Below are positions 10,725-21,711 of a DNA stretch of 64,000 nucleotides, piece after piece. Below the pieces are notes generated by a model. That model was not told the DNA's origin and did no database searches. It saw nothing but the letters and a program-made list of their open reading frames with translations. Position 1 is the first letter of the stretch. Every line of letters starts with the position of its first letter. The stretch is from Umbilicaria muhlenbergii (lineage: Eukaryota > Ascomycota > Lecanoromycetes > Umbilicariales > Umbilicariaceae): NCBI GenBank assembly GCA_000611775.1, contig KK106984.1, forward strand, positions 4,193,341 to 4,257,340, written 5' to 3'. The position numbers and the translations under genes are program-made.

Positions 10725-11314
10725 GACAAGAGAAAATAAGCACTTTTCACGGCTTAGAGGGAGAAAAGGGGGAGCGGAGTTGCGGACTCTGTAATGATGA
10801 CGATAGCCTTTTGAAAAAAACCCGATCGAGGGGCTGTGTGGAAGGGTGTCTGAGTATCGAGCCCTCATGCCAGCTGCGTAAGACTCGAGATATCTGACAG
10901 CGTGGAGATTGGACGGCTGGATGCATATTCGGAGCACACGTGGACGCAGAAAGCATTCACGGCTGTCAGAGATATCATAGCGGCCTGGTCCAGACCTCCT
11001 CGGACTTTGCTCCTGTGTAACCACGTGGCAGTGCATGTTGATAACGAAGACATGGCATATGGAAGAGTGAAGCAGGTATAGAAGGAAGATTAGGTATTGG
11101 TGGGATATTTTTCGTGAGTGGATATGTAGGCCCGAAAAAACCCAAGTGTCCCCCCCGACCAATAATTTGCTAGAAAGAGAAACATCAACCCGTAGAGATC
11201 GTACACTCATTCCGAAACCCGACTTGGGCCATAAGGTTTTTAAGAACCACCAAGAAACGCCCACCCAAAAACACCCACCAACCCGGACCGATACACCCAG
11301 CCGGAACCCCCCTT
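10725..11314. other. Intergenic, coiled-coil gene to zinc-cluster gene
   Basis: This is upstream of the coiled-coil gene and downstream of the transcription factor gene, both on the minus strand. An open frame runs upstream of the coiled-coil start but does not look like protein. The part around 11240-11310 is rich in CCCACC-type sequence. No other gene is seen. Confidence 0.5.
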
Positions 11315-14300
11315 CTACCCGGTTTTTGATAAACTCAACTGTCGCATATCCTCCTCCATACTCAACAAACCCAACGCCCAATGCACCCTCGTCCCCGCAT
11401 TCACAGTGATAAACCTACGATCATTACTATCCTTCGGCGGCACGCCCTCGTCCCATGGCCGCCTGCCCGCCACGCGATCATCCCTCGCCGTCGGCTCCAT
11501 CGTCCTTGTATACGGCGGCCCCCTACCGGCCTCATAAGTCTTGACCCAACTGGTCTCGCACCCGGCCGCGATGGCCGCGCTCGACTGCCAGCCCGTCAGA
11601 CGGGCGATGTCGCGCAGTTTGGTGATGGTCCAGCCGCGCTGGGCGGCGTCGCGGAATTGGACGGCGGCGAAGAAGAGGCCGAGCGTGGATTCCATGAGGG
11701 CGGCGCCGAGGGAGGGGTTGAGTGGGTTGTTGGTCGAAACAGGTTGGAGGCCGGCGCAGATGCGGCCGATGAGGGTGGCCCATTCGGCTGTTCGAGGGGC
11801 CGCGATGCCAGCGGCGGCCATCATGGCTGGGGGCATGGATGGGTGGACGCGAGCTGCGATGATGCGGCCCATGTAGAAGAGGGTCCATATACAGGAAATT
11901 GAATAGGTGCGGTAATAGAGGGCCGGGCCAAATGGTGTTGAGAGCGGTTGCATGTGTTCCGGCGATAGCGGTTGATAGTCTGGGCCGAGACTCTCTTCAA
12001 ATATGTCGAGGATGTTCCGGAGATCGTTCCACTGTGCTTCAGCCTCAACGGTTGCGGCTTCCAGCTCAATCTCTTCATTCGAAAGACTGGTTGGTAAGAT
12101 GTGGTCCCGTGGACCCTGGATGAATCCGTTGGGTATGCGGACAGGACCAGTCGGAGGAATCATTCCATACATTGGCGGACCCCCTGGTGTTTGGGCTGGA
12201 ACATTCGAAGGGCCGCTGGGGTTTGGATTGTTTGGCCGCGCAGGCGGCGGCGCTTGAGGTTGCGACGGCGGTCCTGATTGTGGCGGTCCGCCGGATGACT
12301 GACTGGGGAACATGCCAGGCGGAGGCTTCCATTGGCCTCCGTTGGCTTCAATCGCTTTACTCTTCCTCCTCTGATCCTTGGCGGCAAAGTCCACAATTCG
12401 GGCCAACACTAGGACAAGGTGGTCCATGGTGCCATAGACGGCATCGAGTCTGCCGACCGGCGCTCTTGGAGGACAATGGTCCCAGCGCTCGTAAGGCATA
12501 CTGGGGTGAGGTCAGAAACGTAGCTCAAACTCGGGGGATAAGTGCTTACAGGAGACGATTGCCGCTGAGGGCGCTCTGGAACACATCTTGCTTACAATAC
12601 CACCAAAACAAGTCCCGCTGGATTTGGTAGGTCTCGATATCCTTGGGAGTGAGCGGGTTCATTCTTGGCTCTGCAGAAGCAGTTGGATCGATGATCCGAC
12701 CATGCTCGTCAGATTGTGATTTCCACCCCATTAGTGTGTTGATCAAACCGTTATCTACCTCAAGTGAGATATCGTCTGAGAACCTACGACCACTGTATGG
12801 CTGTTGATAACCGCTGAGATCGCTGTAGTATTTGTAAGCTTTTGCTTGAGCATTTTGTTGTTTAATTTGTTTTGTAGTTCCTGCGAAGTCAATTTCCATG
12901 ACAAGCTGCCTTGCTCCGGCAAGATGGCTATTCCATTTGTTATGCTCCGCAGTTGTAGCTTCGTAAAATCCTAATAACAAGGTCGCAGCAAGCGTTGCTA
13001 TTCCCTGGCGCTTGGACGGGAGACCGACAGCCTTCGCGACTCGTTTCAGCGCAAAGTGGTAGTGCTTCAGCGAAGGAGCGGGGGATGTCTGTTGAAGCTT
13101 GGCTATATGTAAACTTGCCAGAGCAAGCATAGCGTGCAGAAGCCCTTGATGGGAAAGCGCCATCATTGGCAAAGTATATGTCCAGAGTGCTTGCTGCGCG
13201 CTGGGCACTGGAGCGCCAGTGAACATGACTGTGGGATTGGTCGGATGACGCTCGAAGATTGACATGCTCGGCGCCGTCGCCGTTACAAAATGGCAGAAGA
13301 CGCGAGCAGTTTGAGGGTCCATGAGCGGTGAAGCTGTGTAAGTCGGTTGATAGGTGGCCAGTACGTTCGGATTATCCAAAAAATTGGTAATCGACCGCAG
13401 GCTTCGATCGTCTTGGCTCGCAGAAAGAGCCAGCACCAAGCCGAGATCACTCCGTGGGGTGTCTCCAAGATGACTGGCTGTGGTCCCAACCTCCCGATCT
13501 GAGTCGACATCGAAAAAGTCGTCTTCAGGGTCATCGACAGTGATTGGAGGCTGCATGGGAAATGGCTGAATGTAACGCGCAGGAGCTTTGACATCGGGTC
13601 TGGGATGTTGTGGATAATGCTGGTATATCTGAGGCGCGATACGATTGAGCCCTAACATCAAAGGTTTCCTGTCAGAATAAAAGCAGATTCGTAGCTTGTA
13701 GTGAGGAGAAATTGGCACAGGGGGTTGATAAGAAGGGTTCCGCGACGCACCATTAGGGTCGGGAACATGTGGTGGAACCCCACTGTCAGTGGTCCAGGTT
13801 TGACGGCTAAAGTTCTGGAAAGGAGTCTCTGGTGGGAAGAAGGCCTCGTCCGGCTGAAATTCTATAGCTGGCCAATGACCATCAATGAACGGGCTGGGTT
13901 CGGTGGACTGACTTTGGGAATCGTCGTATCCACGCCCCCATTCTTCGGAGAATTGCGTGTTGGGCATTGGTTCTGCGCGGCGACTTGCCGGGATCTGTGT
14001 AATTGGCAGAGTCGGGTCTCGGGTGTCATTTCGTACATAGCCCTTCGGGAAACCATACGATGTACTGAAACTGTGGGACCACTCCGATGTGAGACTCGAA
14101 GGGCCCATGTCAACTCCACTATCGCTTTCACTAGTATATTGGTGGTAGAAAGGAGGCTTCGAGGTCATCGATCTTCGAATCTCCATGTCGGACATTCCTT
14201 GATTCGAGCCTGTGAAGCTATGCTGGCCGTTATAGAGGTGACGCATTCGGGGCGGCAGGTCACTTGGTGGATACACCTTGCTATGGTGCATCTGTCCAAT

Positions 14301-14942
14301 GGAATTGTATGCGTCGGGTATGGTCGTCGCCGCCATGGAAGTCAGCTCGGTCTGCCCATCATGCACGGACGGACGTGGTCGGATAGCAGGCAGCGAAGCT
14401 TGGCTGCTCGAGGCCGGTTGTATACGTCCATAGTGCCCTGCAGCTCCATTTTGCCTGGACGCATGCTGATACTGTGCGCCGTGACCTTGCTGTGAAACTC
14501 CTCCAGCGGGGCGGAAAGAACCCAGTGGGTCTTTGAAGACCACACGTGGCGTATAGCCTTCGCAGTTGCGCTTCGATTTGACGCAATTGCTGCACGTTGG
14601 CCGTTCCTCCCCGCACTTGATGCGGCGTTTCCGGCAGGCTGTAGTACGTTAGTAGGGAGTACCTTGATCATTCTGTTCCTCGGAATGAGCCTTACTGAGA
14701 CAGCCAGTCTTCGTTCTTTTCCGGGCTTTCAGCGAAGTAGTAGCCCTTGCCTCTCCTGCGGTACCCTGAGTGCCCGTTGTAGTGTCCACTGGCTCACTGG
14801 TACCGTTGCCGTGCGGTTCTGACAGTGGTAGCTGCCTCTCGTTTGCAAAGGTCATTCCTACTCCCTCCTGACCCATTGGTTCCATGGCGCCCATCGAATC
14901 CATCTGTCCTTGCGATAGGACCAGGAGTCCTTCACCCTCCAT
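11315..14942 (-). CDS. Zn(II)2Cys6 transcription factor
   Basis: Exons 14696-14942, 12550-14638 and 11315-12500 join to 1173 residues, all in frame. Residues about 75-120 form the zinc cluster split by intron 1: KTGCLTCRKRRIKCGEERPT followed by CSNCVKSKRNCEGY, giving C-x2-C-x6-C-x5-C-x2-C-x6-C. A long Ser/Pro/Gln-rich middle part follows, then a helical region from about residue 500 that resembles the fungal transcription factor regulatory domain (repeated Ala/Leu helices, LLHAMLALASLHIAKLQQ). A Pro/Gly/Gln-rich insert lies before the C-terminal helices. Such proteins bind CGG-containing DNA and regulate metabolism or development. The cluster followed by the EGY turn and a VVFKDP extension suggests a conserved Pezizomycotina subfamily, but I cannot name the orthologue. 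The coding strand turns from C-rich to G-rich near the end. Confidence 0.9.
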
Positions 14943-17481
14943 GGTAAGCCAGTCTTTTGTGGTGGAACGGCTTGCGAATCCAGCATATGCGGTGCCTCAA
15001 GCAATCGACTTGTTGAAAGGTCGACAAGCTTCGTCTCCAATCTGAAAATGAAAAGTAAAAGTCATGCTACAAGAGGGTAGATGGACATCCAACGAACAGC
15101 AATGCGCCGATGACTTTCCTGAGACTCCGGCTTGCAGTGTTTCAATCAATATTCCTAGCGATGGGTGTCTCGATTTCGGGGTGTGGAGTCCCTGTCAGAG
15201 ACGGCAAAGCAGGTGCCACAGGAAGTCCTGGCTCTGGGGAACGACTGAGCACTAAGCTAGAAATAGGGCAAGGTGGCAGGGTCGGGGAGGGGGGGTTCGC
15301 CCGTTGCAGAGGATTCGTTTATTGGACCGTGAATGCTGTTGTTTTCTCGTCGATAGTCGTGCGATAGTCCTTCTTGTCGAGGCAACCATCGGTTCTGATG
15401 TCTGCTGCAAGGTACCTGGAGACGGCGCAATAGAAGGGCCGCCGTGACGATGTGGGTGGTGGTCGAGTCGATGCGCTACGCACGTAACAGGGCTCCTCAG
15501 GCGTGCTCCATGGCTGCTCGTGAAAGTGGCCAGTCTATCAGCCAAGTCGTACTATTGCTCGGACAGGATAGTCAGAGCACCTATCCGGGCCCTCCGGCTA
15601 ATTCCACTTGTTAGCTTTTTCTGTCGTCTGTCGAGCGGGTTAGATGGATCTTCCACGGTTTGATCCCATTAAATAATTAGAGTGTGCCTCAGGACGTTCC
15701 ACTGGCTCACGCCGTAATCCGTCCACGTCGATCATTGCACCTCGTCCATGCTTAGGCCGAACTTATGCTTAATATCATTTGGGCGCAATTAGACGATTTA
15801 TTAATATACCGGTGGTTGATTGCGTAACGGAATCAATAAATCCCATCTCTTCCCATTTTCCCTTGACTGCTTGGCACGACGAACCCAGCCGTTGTCCCCA
15901 AAATAATACACATGAAACGTTTACAATCTTGTTCTTGCTTGGATTTGCATGGACATGTGTTGAGACGGAATCGAGGGTCATGACGTCTGCACGCGAGGGA
16001 CGCCCTCTCGTCCCTCGACCCTTCCAGCGGCACTGACTTCAATGCCGTTCGGCAATCCATCGTTATTGGCACGCATATGCTTCGAAACTACGACTGGCCC
16101 TTCCTCGGCACAGGGAGCGTTGATTTGATTGAACGATGATCACAGCGCGGTGTCCAAGGAGCAAAGATGAAACGGACAGTGCTGTAGTCTGTCCGTGGGG
16201 TGTAGATACGGAGGAGAGACTCGCGGGCCCGTTCTTCATCAACAAGAACAAGTCGCCTCGGCGTGCCGAAGTCCAGCCTACCTTGCCTTACTACTTGTAC
16301 AGACGCTCGCTGCCTACCTGCAAGGCCGCCCCCGTAAGGCAAGGCCATCCGGAGCGGGATTGGCAGGATGATCGGCGGTTTGCATTCAGATCGTTGCTTG
16401 TCAATTCATCCTTGCCCGTACCTTATGCGACGCCACTCACGGCCAATCAGAGGCAGAGAATCCCATCGACCATGATTTGATTTCTTTCGACACGTGCCCG
16501 TGCACGTTAGGAGTGGGCCAGTTGCAGCCTCCCCATGTAAATCGTCCCCCGACTCGGAGCACTACCGCTTGCGTTGGAATAAGTTGGGATTGATTGGACT
16601 CTTACACTACCACAACATACAATGATACCACCTACGAAGCATTGCAGGATCACCATACCCTACAAGCCCGTCTCTTGTACTCGTTCTACTCCATGCGCAT
16701 AGGCAACTGGCCGAAAGTTTGAGGCATGCAGGTTCCCGATACGTCTTGTGGCAGACAGGCTGCATAGCAATATTAGCAGGACGAAGTGATCTGTTCGGGT
16801 CTGAACAATCCATGGAACCGTTGCCTGTTCTCGTTTCAATGATTTTCCATGGTTCTGCTACATTGGATTTACTGCTTTCATACAAGCGTTCAAATCTGAA
16901 CAGCAGTAAATGCCCGAAGGAGGGTGGGACGCCCCCATCATAGGTCGGTCAGGGAGCAACTCAAAGGTCTGGACCAGGATAGTGAGCTTGGTATCCAATA
17001 ATAGCGATCAACAACCTCAGATGCTGCATGGGCGCCACGTTCTACAACAGATGATCGATATGACTGTCGATTCGCAGGAGCATCGCCTCGAGGAAGATTT
17101 TCTCAGTGCACTTGACCGATTGGATGATCCATTCCTTCTCCAGGAGGCTCTCGAATCTCGGTGGCGGCCACCTTGCGGCTGCGGGCGGGAGCTCCAGCTT
17201 CGAACTTTTGGACCGTTGAGGTTGGTACATCCACCCCTTCGCGATTACCAGAATAATTGAAACAACCTTGCCAGCAATGAAGACAATGCCGTCCACCTGA
17301 CTGACCCACCGGAGCTATGCCTTTTGAGCAGCAGTAGGTGCCCTACGAGACCCGGATTCCTGACTCGAAATCTCTTATCAGAAACCAGGTACATGGTCTG
17401 CAATTTCATAAATCTAGATACGAATATGAGCAGGAAACACTACTATTTCTTTGAGGACTCAACAGGACAGCGATGGATATT
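14943..17481. other. Gene-poor stretch upstream of the zinc-cluster gene
   Basis: About 2.5 kb with only short open frames on both strands, none with recognisable domains or convincing splice joins. The part nearest 14943 is likely the long promoter of the transcription factor gene. I see no transposase, terminal repeat or tRNA. A small lineage-specific gene cannot be excluded. Confidence 0.5.
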
Positions 17482-18774
17482 TCATAGACGTACCAAACTA
17501 TTCCATCCGCCTCCCCCAAATGTAACATCACTCTTGCCATTGTTCACAGATCCAACGCTTTCGTAGTACTTCACCAATCCATCATGTGCCAGTAATGCAA
17601 TCCGATCTGCGACGCCGCTAGTCGATATCCGCTGCATGTAGCTCTTGAGTATTATTGTTCCCAGGCCTTGATTCTGAAATGCCGGAAGGACTGCTAAAGA
17701 ATGCAGCGCAAGCGTCTTGCCATTCTCCTGGATACCTTTTGCATCATCGCCGCCAGGCGTAGGATGGCTGTGCCAGTGTGAAGGGACTTCCATTGATTCA
17801 TCAGTTACCCCTGGAGCAGTTGTCTTTGTGGCTATGACATGAGCGATCAGGACAGACTTGAGGTTTGGGGAGAACGAGTCGGGGGTGCGGGCCGCGGAAT
17901 ACGTGGCAGCATCCGCGACTGGAGAAGAAGAGGCTGTCGTAAAGAAAATACCGAGGCAGAGGTCGGGACAGGTGGTGAGACGATAAAGGAACTGGGGATT
18001 AGGGCTAGAGTTAGTAGGAAGCCGACCTATTGGAAATGGAGAGGAAAGTGTAGGTAGGCGTGCAAACTTTCCACGTGTGCATCAGGTGCGGAATGAAATA
18101 AGTGGCGTTCTCCACCCGGGGTTCCATGAGTTACTTAATAACCAAATGATCTCGATGAACAATCGATATGTAGATGCTCGAGGACAGTGATCTCCATACT
18201 CTCTAATCCAGGGGTCCCCGAGTATCGCTTTCACTATTAACTCGTAGAAAGGACCTGAAGCTGGAATCTGCGACTTATCATGGTAAGGGCCTTACATAGT
18301 GCCTGTTTTCTGCAGCAATGAAAGCACACGATATTTGGAAGGAACTCCAGGGAGCATGACCAAACCGCAAGACACCTTACACACCACCGGGGCCTCCAAA
18401 ACGCAAACGCAAGCGCAAGCGCAAACACAACCAGAAAAGGTGGCTTGAAGCACAGTGTGCTGTACAGAGATTGAGGTGCATACCTTTTATCTCGTGCATC
18501 TCTCCTCCTCTGGGAAACAGGAACTCTCTAGCCTTTCGCAGCTGTCCAGGTTCGATATTGACAGCGTCTGAACACACGGATGTAGTTTGTTTCCCCGCTC
18601 TGTCTTTTTTCCACCCTTCGAAAGCTGAGGGGTGGTTTGGTCGGTGTCAATTCTGTGGATGGTGAACTCATTGTAACCACTGGAATCCGTGGGTGCGCCA
18701 GCTTTAGGCGTTTGAGCATCAGGGCTCTCGGTCATTCCCTCTTCTTGGTTTTGGGCGAAAAGATCGGCCGGCAT
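17482..18774 (-). pseudogene. GNAT N-acetyltransferase gene with in-frame stop in exon 1
   Basis: Two coding blocks on the minus strand match a fungal GNAT acetyltransferase family: exon 1 at 18484-18774 (starts MPADLFAQNQEEG, contains SISNLDSCERLESSCFPEEE) and exon 2 at 17482-17991 (starts FLYRLTTCPDLCLGIF; contains the acetyl-CoA site LAVLPAFQNQGLGTIILKSY, then DRIALLAHDGLVKYYESVG and an ending with FGGGGW). Splicing AAG|GTATGC to CCCCAG|TTC keeps the frame. The codon just before the final AAG is TAA (18487-18489), where relatives of this family usually have Glu in an REK motif, so a single G-to-T change would explain it. The intron is 492 bases, far longer than others here, and carries a hexanucleotide repeat. 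The rest of the protein looks intact, which suggests recent loss, readthrough or a sequence error. Confidence 0.72.
18399..18428. repeat. Hexanucleotide repeat (AARCGC)n in the GNAT intron
   Basis: Five consecutive six-base units, AAACGC twice, AAGCGC twice, then AAACAC, lie inside the long intron of the acetyltransferase gene. It is a short imperfect microsatellite. Confidence 0.85.
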
Positions 18775-19841
18775 TGTTGGAAGTCAAGTGCGAATGGGCC
18801 ACGATCACGTATATGTACATACAACATATACATATGTATACACACACAATGTTCTGGTATGAAGCACGAAAGCTGGATGGCGTGAACTGCGGTCGAGCCG
18901 GCCTCGTAAGGCGGGCAGGGCAGCAGAAAGCGGCTTTGGGTCGGAAGTTTACCTTGTGCCCTTGCATTAGATGGACCGTCCGACTATGTTAGCACTCTGA
19001 CACTTGCGGGTAGGTAGTCTTCTGACCGAGGCATGCCCTGTAACGAGATACCTGAGGCTCGCCGGTCCCATTGGAGGATTTACCTCAGGGACAAGAGGAA
19101 CCTAGTTCTTCACGTCACCGTTTCGAAAAAACCCCGTCGATCAACAGCCTGGAAAGGAACTTCCCAACACTGTCTCCACGTGCTCGTGAGCTTCCATGCA
19201 TCGAAGCCGTGGGCCGATCATGGGCATTCCAGGGCGTACCCAGGCGGGCCAGGCATAGGGATGCAGCTTATTTGGCCCATAGATTCTGTGGTGTCGTATC
19301 GTCCTCGTATCTACGTAGCTCGGCATTCACAACGTAGAGAGGCGATCTCCCTCATGCCCTAATCTCGTATTACTTCTCTTCCTATGCTATGATACCTTGA
19401 TTACGTGCAACGCCTGAGATCCGGACTTTGTCATCCATGACAAAAGCGGATGATGCATCTTTGCGCGAAATGGGTACAGTCCTGGCGAATCACGTCCGGC
19501 ATGCAGCCTTCACAAATCGGCCTCGAAGGCACAGATGCTTCTAGCATGCTCCCGGCCGCCTATGCATGTCAAACCCGCTGTTTACCTACAGCGAACCTCG
19601 GTCCTGGAGCATCAACAGCTTACCCGATTGTCTGTACTGCATTTCGCCAAGCTTGTTTGAGCTGAGCCTACATCCATCATTCGATATTAGAGTCCTCTTG
19701 ACCCACGTCTACTCTCAGCCCACATCGAGAGACCTCCTCACTCATACACCTACCTTGACTGTGGCCTTGTCTTGGTCCGGATTCAAGCCGAATTTGCCAA
19801 AATTGTAACGACTTGTGCACTACTCTTTCTACTGTTCAAAT
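18775..19841. other. Intergenic, GNAT gene to DDI1
   Basis: This stretch holds the divergent upstream regions of the acetyltransferase and DDI1. At about 18808-18850 there is a TA/CA-rich patch with alternating ATATGTACATAC and CACACACA. Short open frames look accidental. Confidence 0.5.
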
Positions 19842-21314
19842 ATGTACGTATTGCGGACATTAACGAGCCTCTGCAATACTGATACAACCTCACAGGCGTA
19901 TCACAATATCCATCACCGCTCCGGAAGGAGCCGTGGAACATGACCTGCTATCGCTTGATGTAGGACCAGATATGACAACCGCGGATCTTAAGGCGGTTAT
20001 CCAGAGTGACACCAACATACCTCCAGCGCGACAAGTCCTGTACTACAACGGACAACATCTCACTGAAGATACAAAAACACTGGGGCAAATGCAACTCAAG
20101 GAAGGAGATATGCTGGCGATGCTGGTACAAGCTCCATCAACTCAAGGCCCACCGCCCAGAACAGCGCAGAATCAGGCAACGGGGGCACCACAGTCAGGCC
20201 GAGCTCAGGATGGTAGAGGTAGAGGATCTACGCCACAGCGAGAGAGACAACGAGCCAGTCCGGAAGAGCTACGATTACAAGCACTGGGCGACCCCAGGGT
20301 GCTGGAGCAGCTTAGACGACAAGTCCCCGAGTTGGCCGATGCTGTTCAAGACCCCCAGCGCTTTCAGCGTATGTGGGATGATCTTGCAAGGAATCAGGAA
20401 GAAGCCGAGCGAGCCAAGCAGAGGGAAATGGCCCTGCTAAATGAAGACCCATTCAACGTCGAGGCACAAGCAAAGATTGAGGAGATAATCCGGCAGGAGG
20501 CTGTAATGGAGAATTTACAGCATGCAGTGGATTATAACCCTGAGGGTAGGTAAGCACCGCTTTAGGTGATCGTATTTGTCATGCTGACAGCGTCTTACTA
20601 GCCTTCGGAAGAGTGCATATGCTCTATATTGACGTCGAGGTGAACGATAACAAGGTGAAAGCCTTTGTTGATTCCGGCGCCCAAACAACCATCATGTCGC
20701 CCTCCTGTGCAGAACAATGCGGTATCATGCGACTCATCGACAAGCGCTTCAGTGGTATTGCCCGTGGCGTTGGAACAGCCAAGATCCTTGGGCGGGTACA
20801 TTCAGCTCAGATCAAGATCGGAAGCTTGTACTTGGCATGCAGCTTTACTGTCATGGAGGGCAAGGATGTGGATCTTCTGCTAGGCCTCGATATGCTGAAG
20901 AGACATCAAGCATGTGTCGATCTGCGGAAAGGAAGTCTGGTTATCGGAGACGTAGAGGTGCCTTTCTTGGGCGAGGCGGATATCCCGAAGCATGAAGAAA
21001 TCATGATGGACGAACCGACTGTGGAAGGTCCTGGAGGTTTACAAGTTGGCGGAAGAAGTGGTACGGTTATGGGACCAAATACTGGGGGAAGCAACTTCCG
21101 TGGTCCAGGGCAAGCTGTGGGAGGTGCAGCCGGCACGGCGGGCGGACAGCGGCCCCCACCACAGCCGCAGCAAGCAACCACTCAAAGTCAACAACGGTTT
21201 CCACCCGGGGACATAGCGCAGCTAATGGACATGGGATTCTCACGGGATGTAGTGTTACGTGCTTTGGAACTAGCTGGAGGTAATGTGGAGCTGGCTGCGG
21301 GTCTCCTTTTGTGA
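19842..21314 (+). CDS. DDI1: Ddi1, ubiquitin-shuttle retropepsin-like protease
   Basis: Exons 19842-19843, 19896-20545 and 20602-21314 give 454 residues. The start codon itself is split: AT before a GTACGT donor, then G CGT ATC ACA after a CACAG acceptor, giving MRITISIT, the usual Ddi1 N-terminus. The domains in order are: ubiquitin-like (residues 1-75), a helical HDD linker (about 115-190), a retroviral-type aspartic protease with the active-site triad in FVDSGAQTT (about residue 230), a Gly/Pro/Gln linker, and a C-terminal UBA domain (DIAQLMDMGFSRDVVLRALE and on). Ddi1 brings ubiquitinated proteins to the proteasome and cleaves some of them. All three functional domains are intact. No in-frame ATG lies close upstream of the UBL, so the split start is the best model. 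Confidence 0.93.
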
Positions 21315-21711
21315 TTGACGCAGGGTTTATACATGAGCGGCTATGCTTCCACTCGAGTTGACTCTCCTCGAGAAGTGACGATGAACGGCTTGCATGGGTG
21401 CGCATGAAGGTTGACTTGGGTTACGAGGAGGCATGGCGTAACACGAGTGTAATTTATTATCAGATGGTGGCTTCAGTAAATCGTCTGCCAGAAGCATTCC
21501 ATCGTGCTTCAATAACTGTCCCTCAGCTATGAGTACCAAAAGAAACCTTTCATCCATCCTAGATCAGCTAAAATAGTTGGCGCCCTACCTTGTGTTCCGT
21601 CAAGCGTCGTATAAGGCTATAGCCAGGATATCAGCCCTGCATGAGGGGAAAATTAAAATACCTCGAGCATCAGACCGCCGCAGACGCTTCCGACGACGCA
21701 TTGCGTACAAC
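21315..21711. other. Intergenic, DDI1 to RRP8
   Basis: This contains the DDI1 3' flank and the RRP8 promoter. The RRP8 frame is open upstream to 21577, but the conserved family N-terminus MFAVPGWS begins at 21712, so the upstream part is taken as leader. Confidence 0.55.

Noticed and set aside
10725-11381. Upstream extension of the coiled-coil frame, which could lengthen that protein to over 330 residues
   Set aside because: The extension is Cys/Val/Gly-rich random-looking text, and the methionine at 10724 precedes the helical protein-like part. It would also overlap the transcription factor gene.
11381-12630. Several plus-strand frames of 74-173 codons
   Set aside because: They are shadows of the GC-rich third exon of the zinc-cluster gene on the minus strand.
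14943-17481. Numerous 60-115 codon frames on both strands, considered as small genes
   Set aside because: None shows a domain, a signal peptide or a convincing pair of splice sites extending it.
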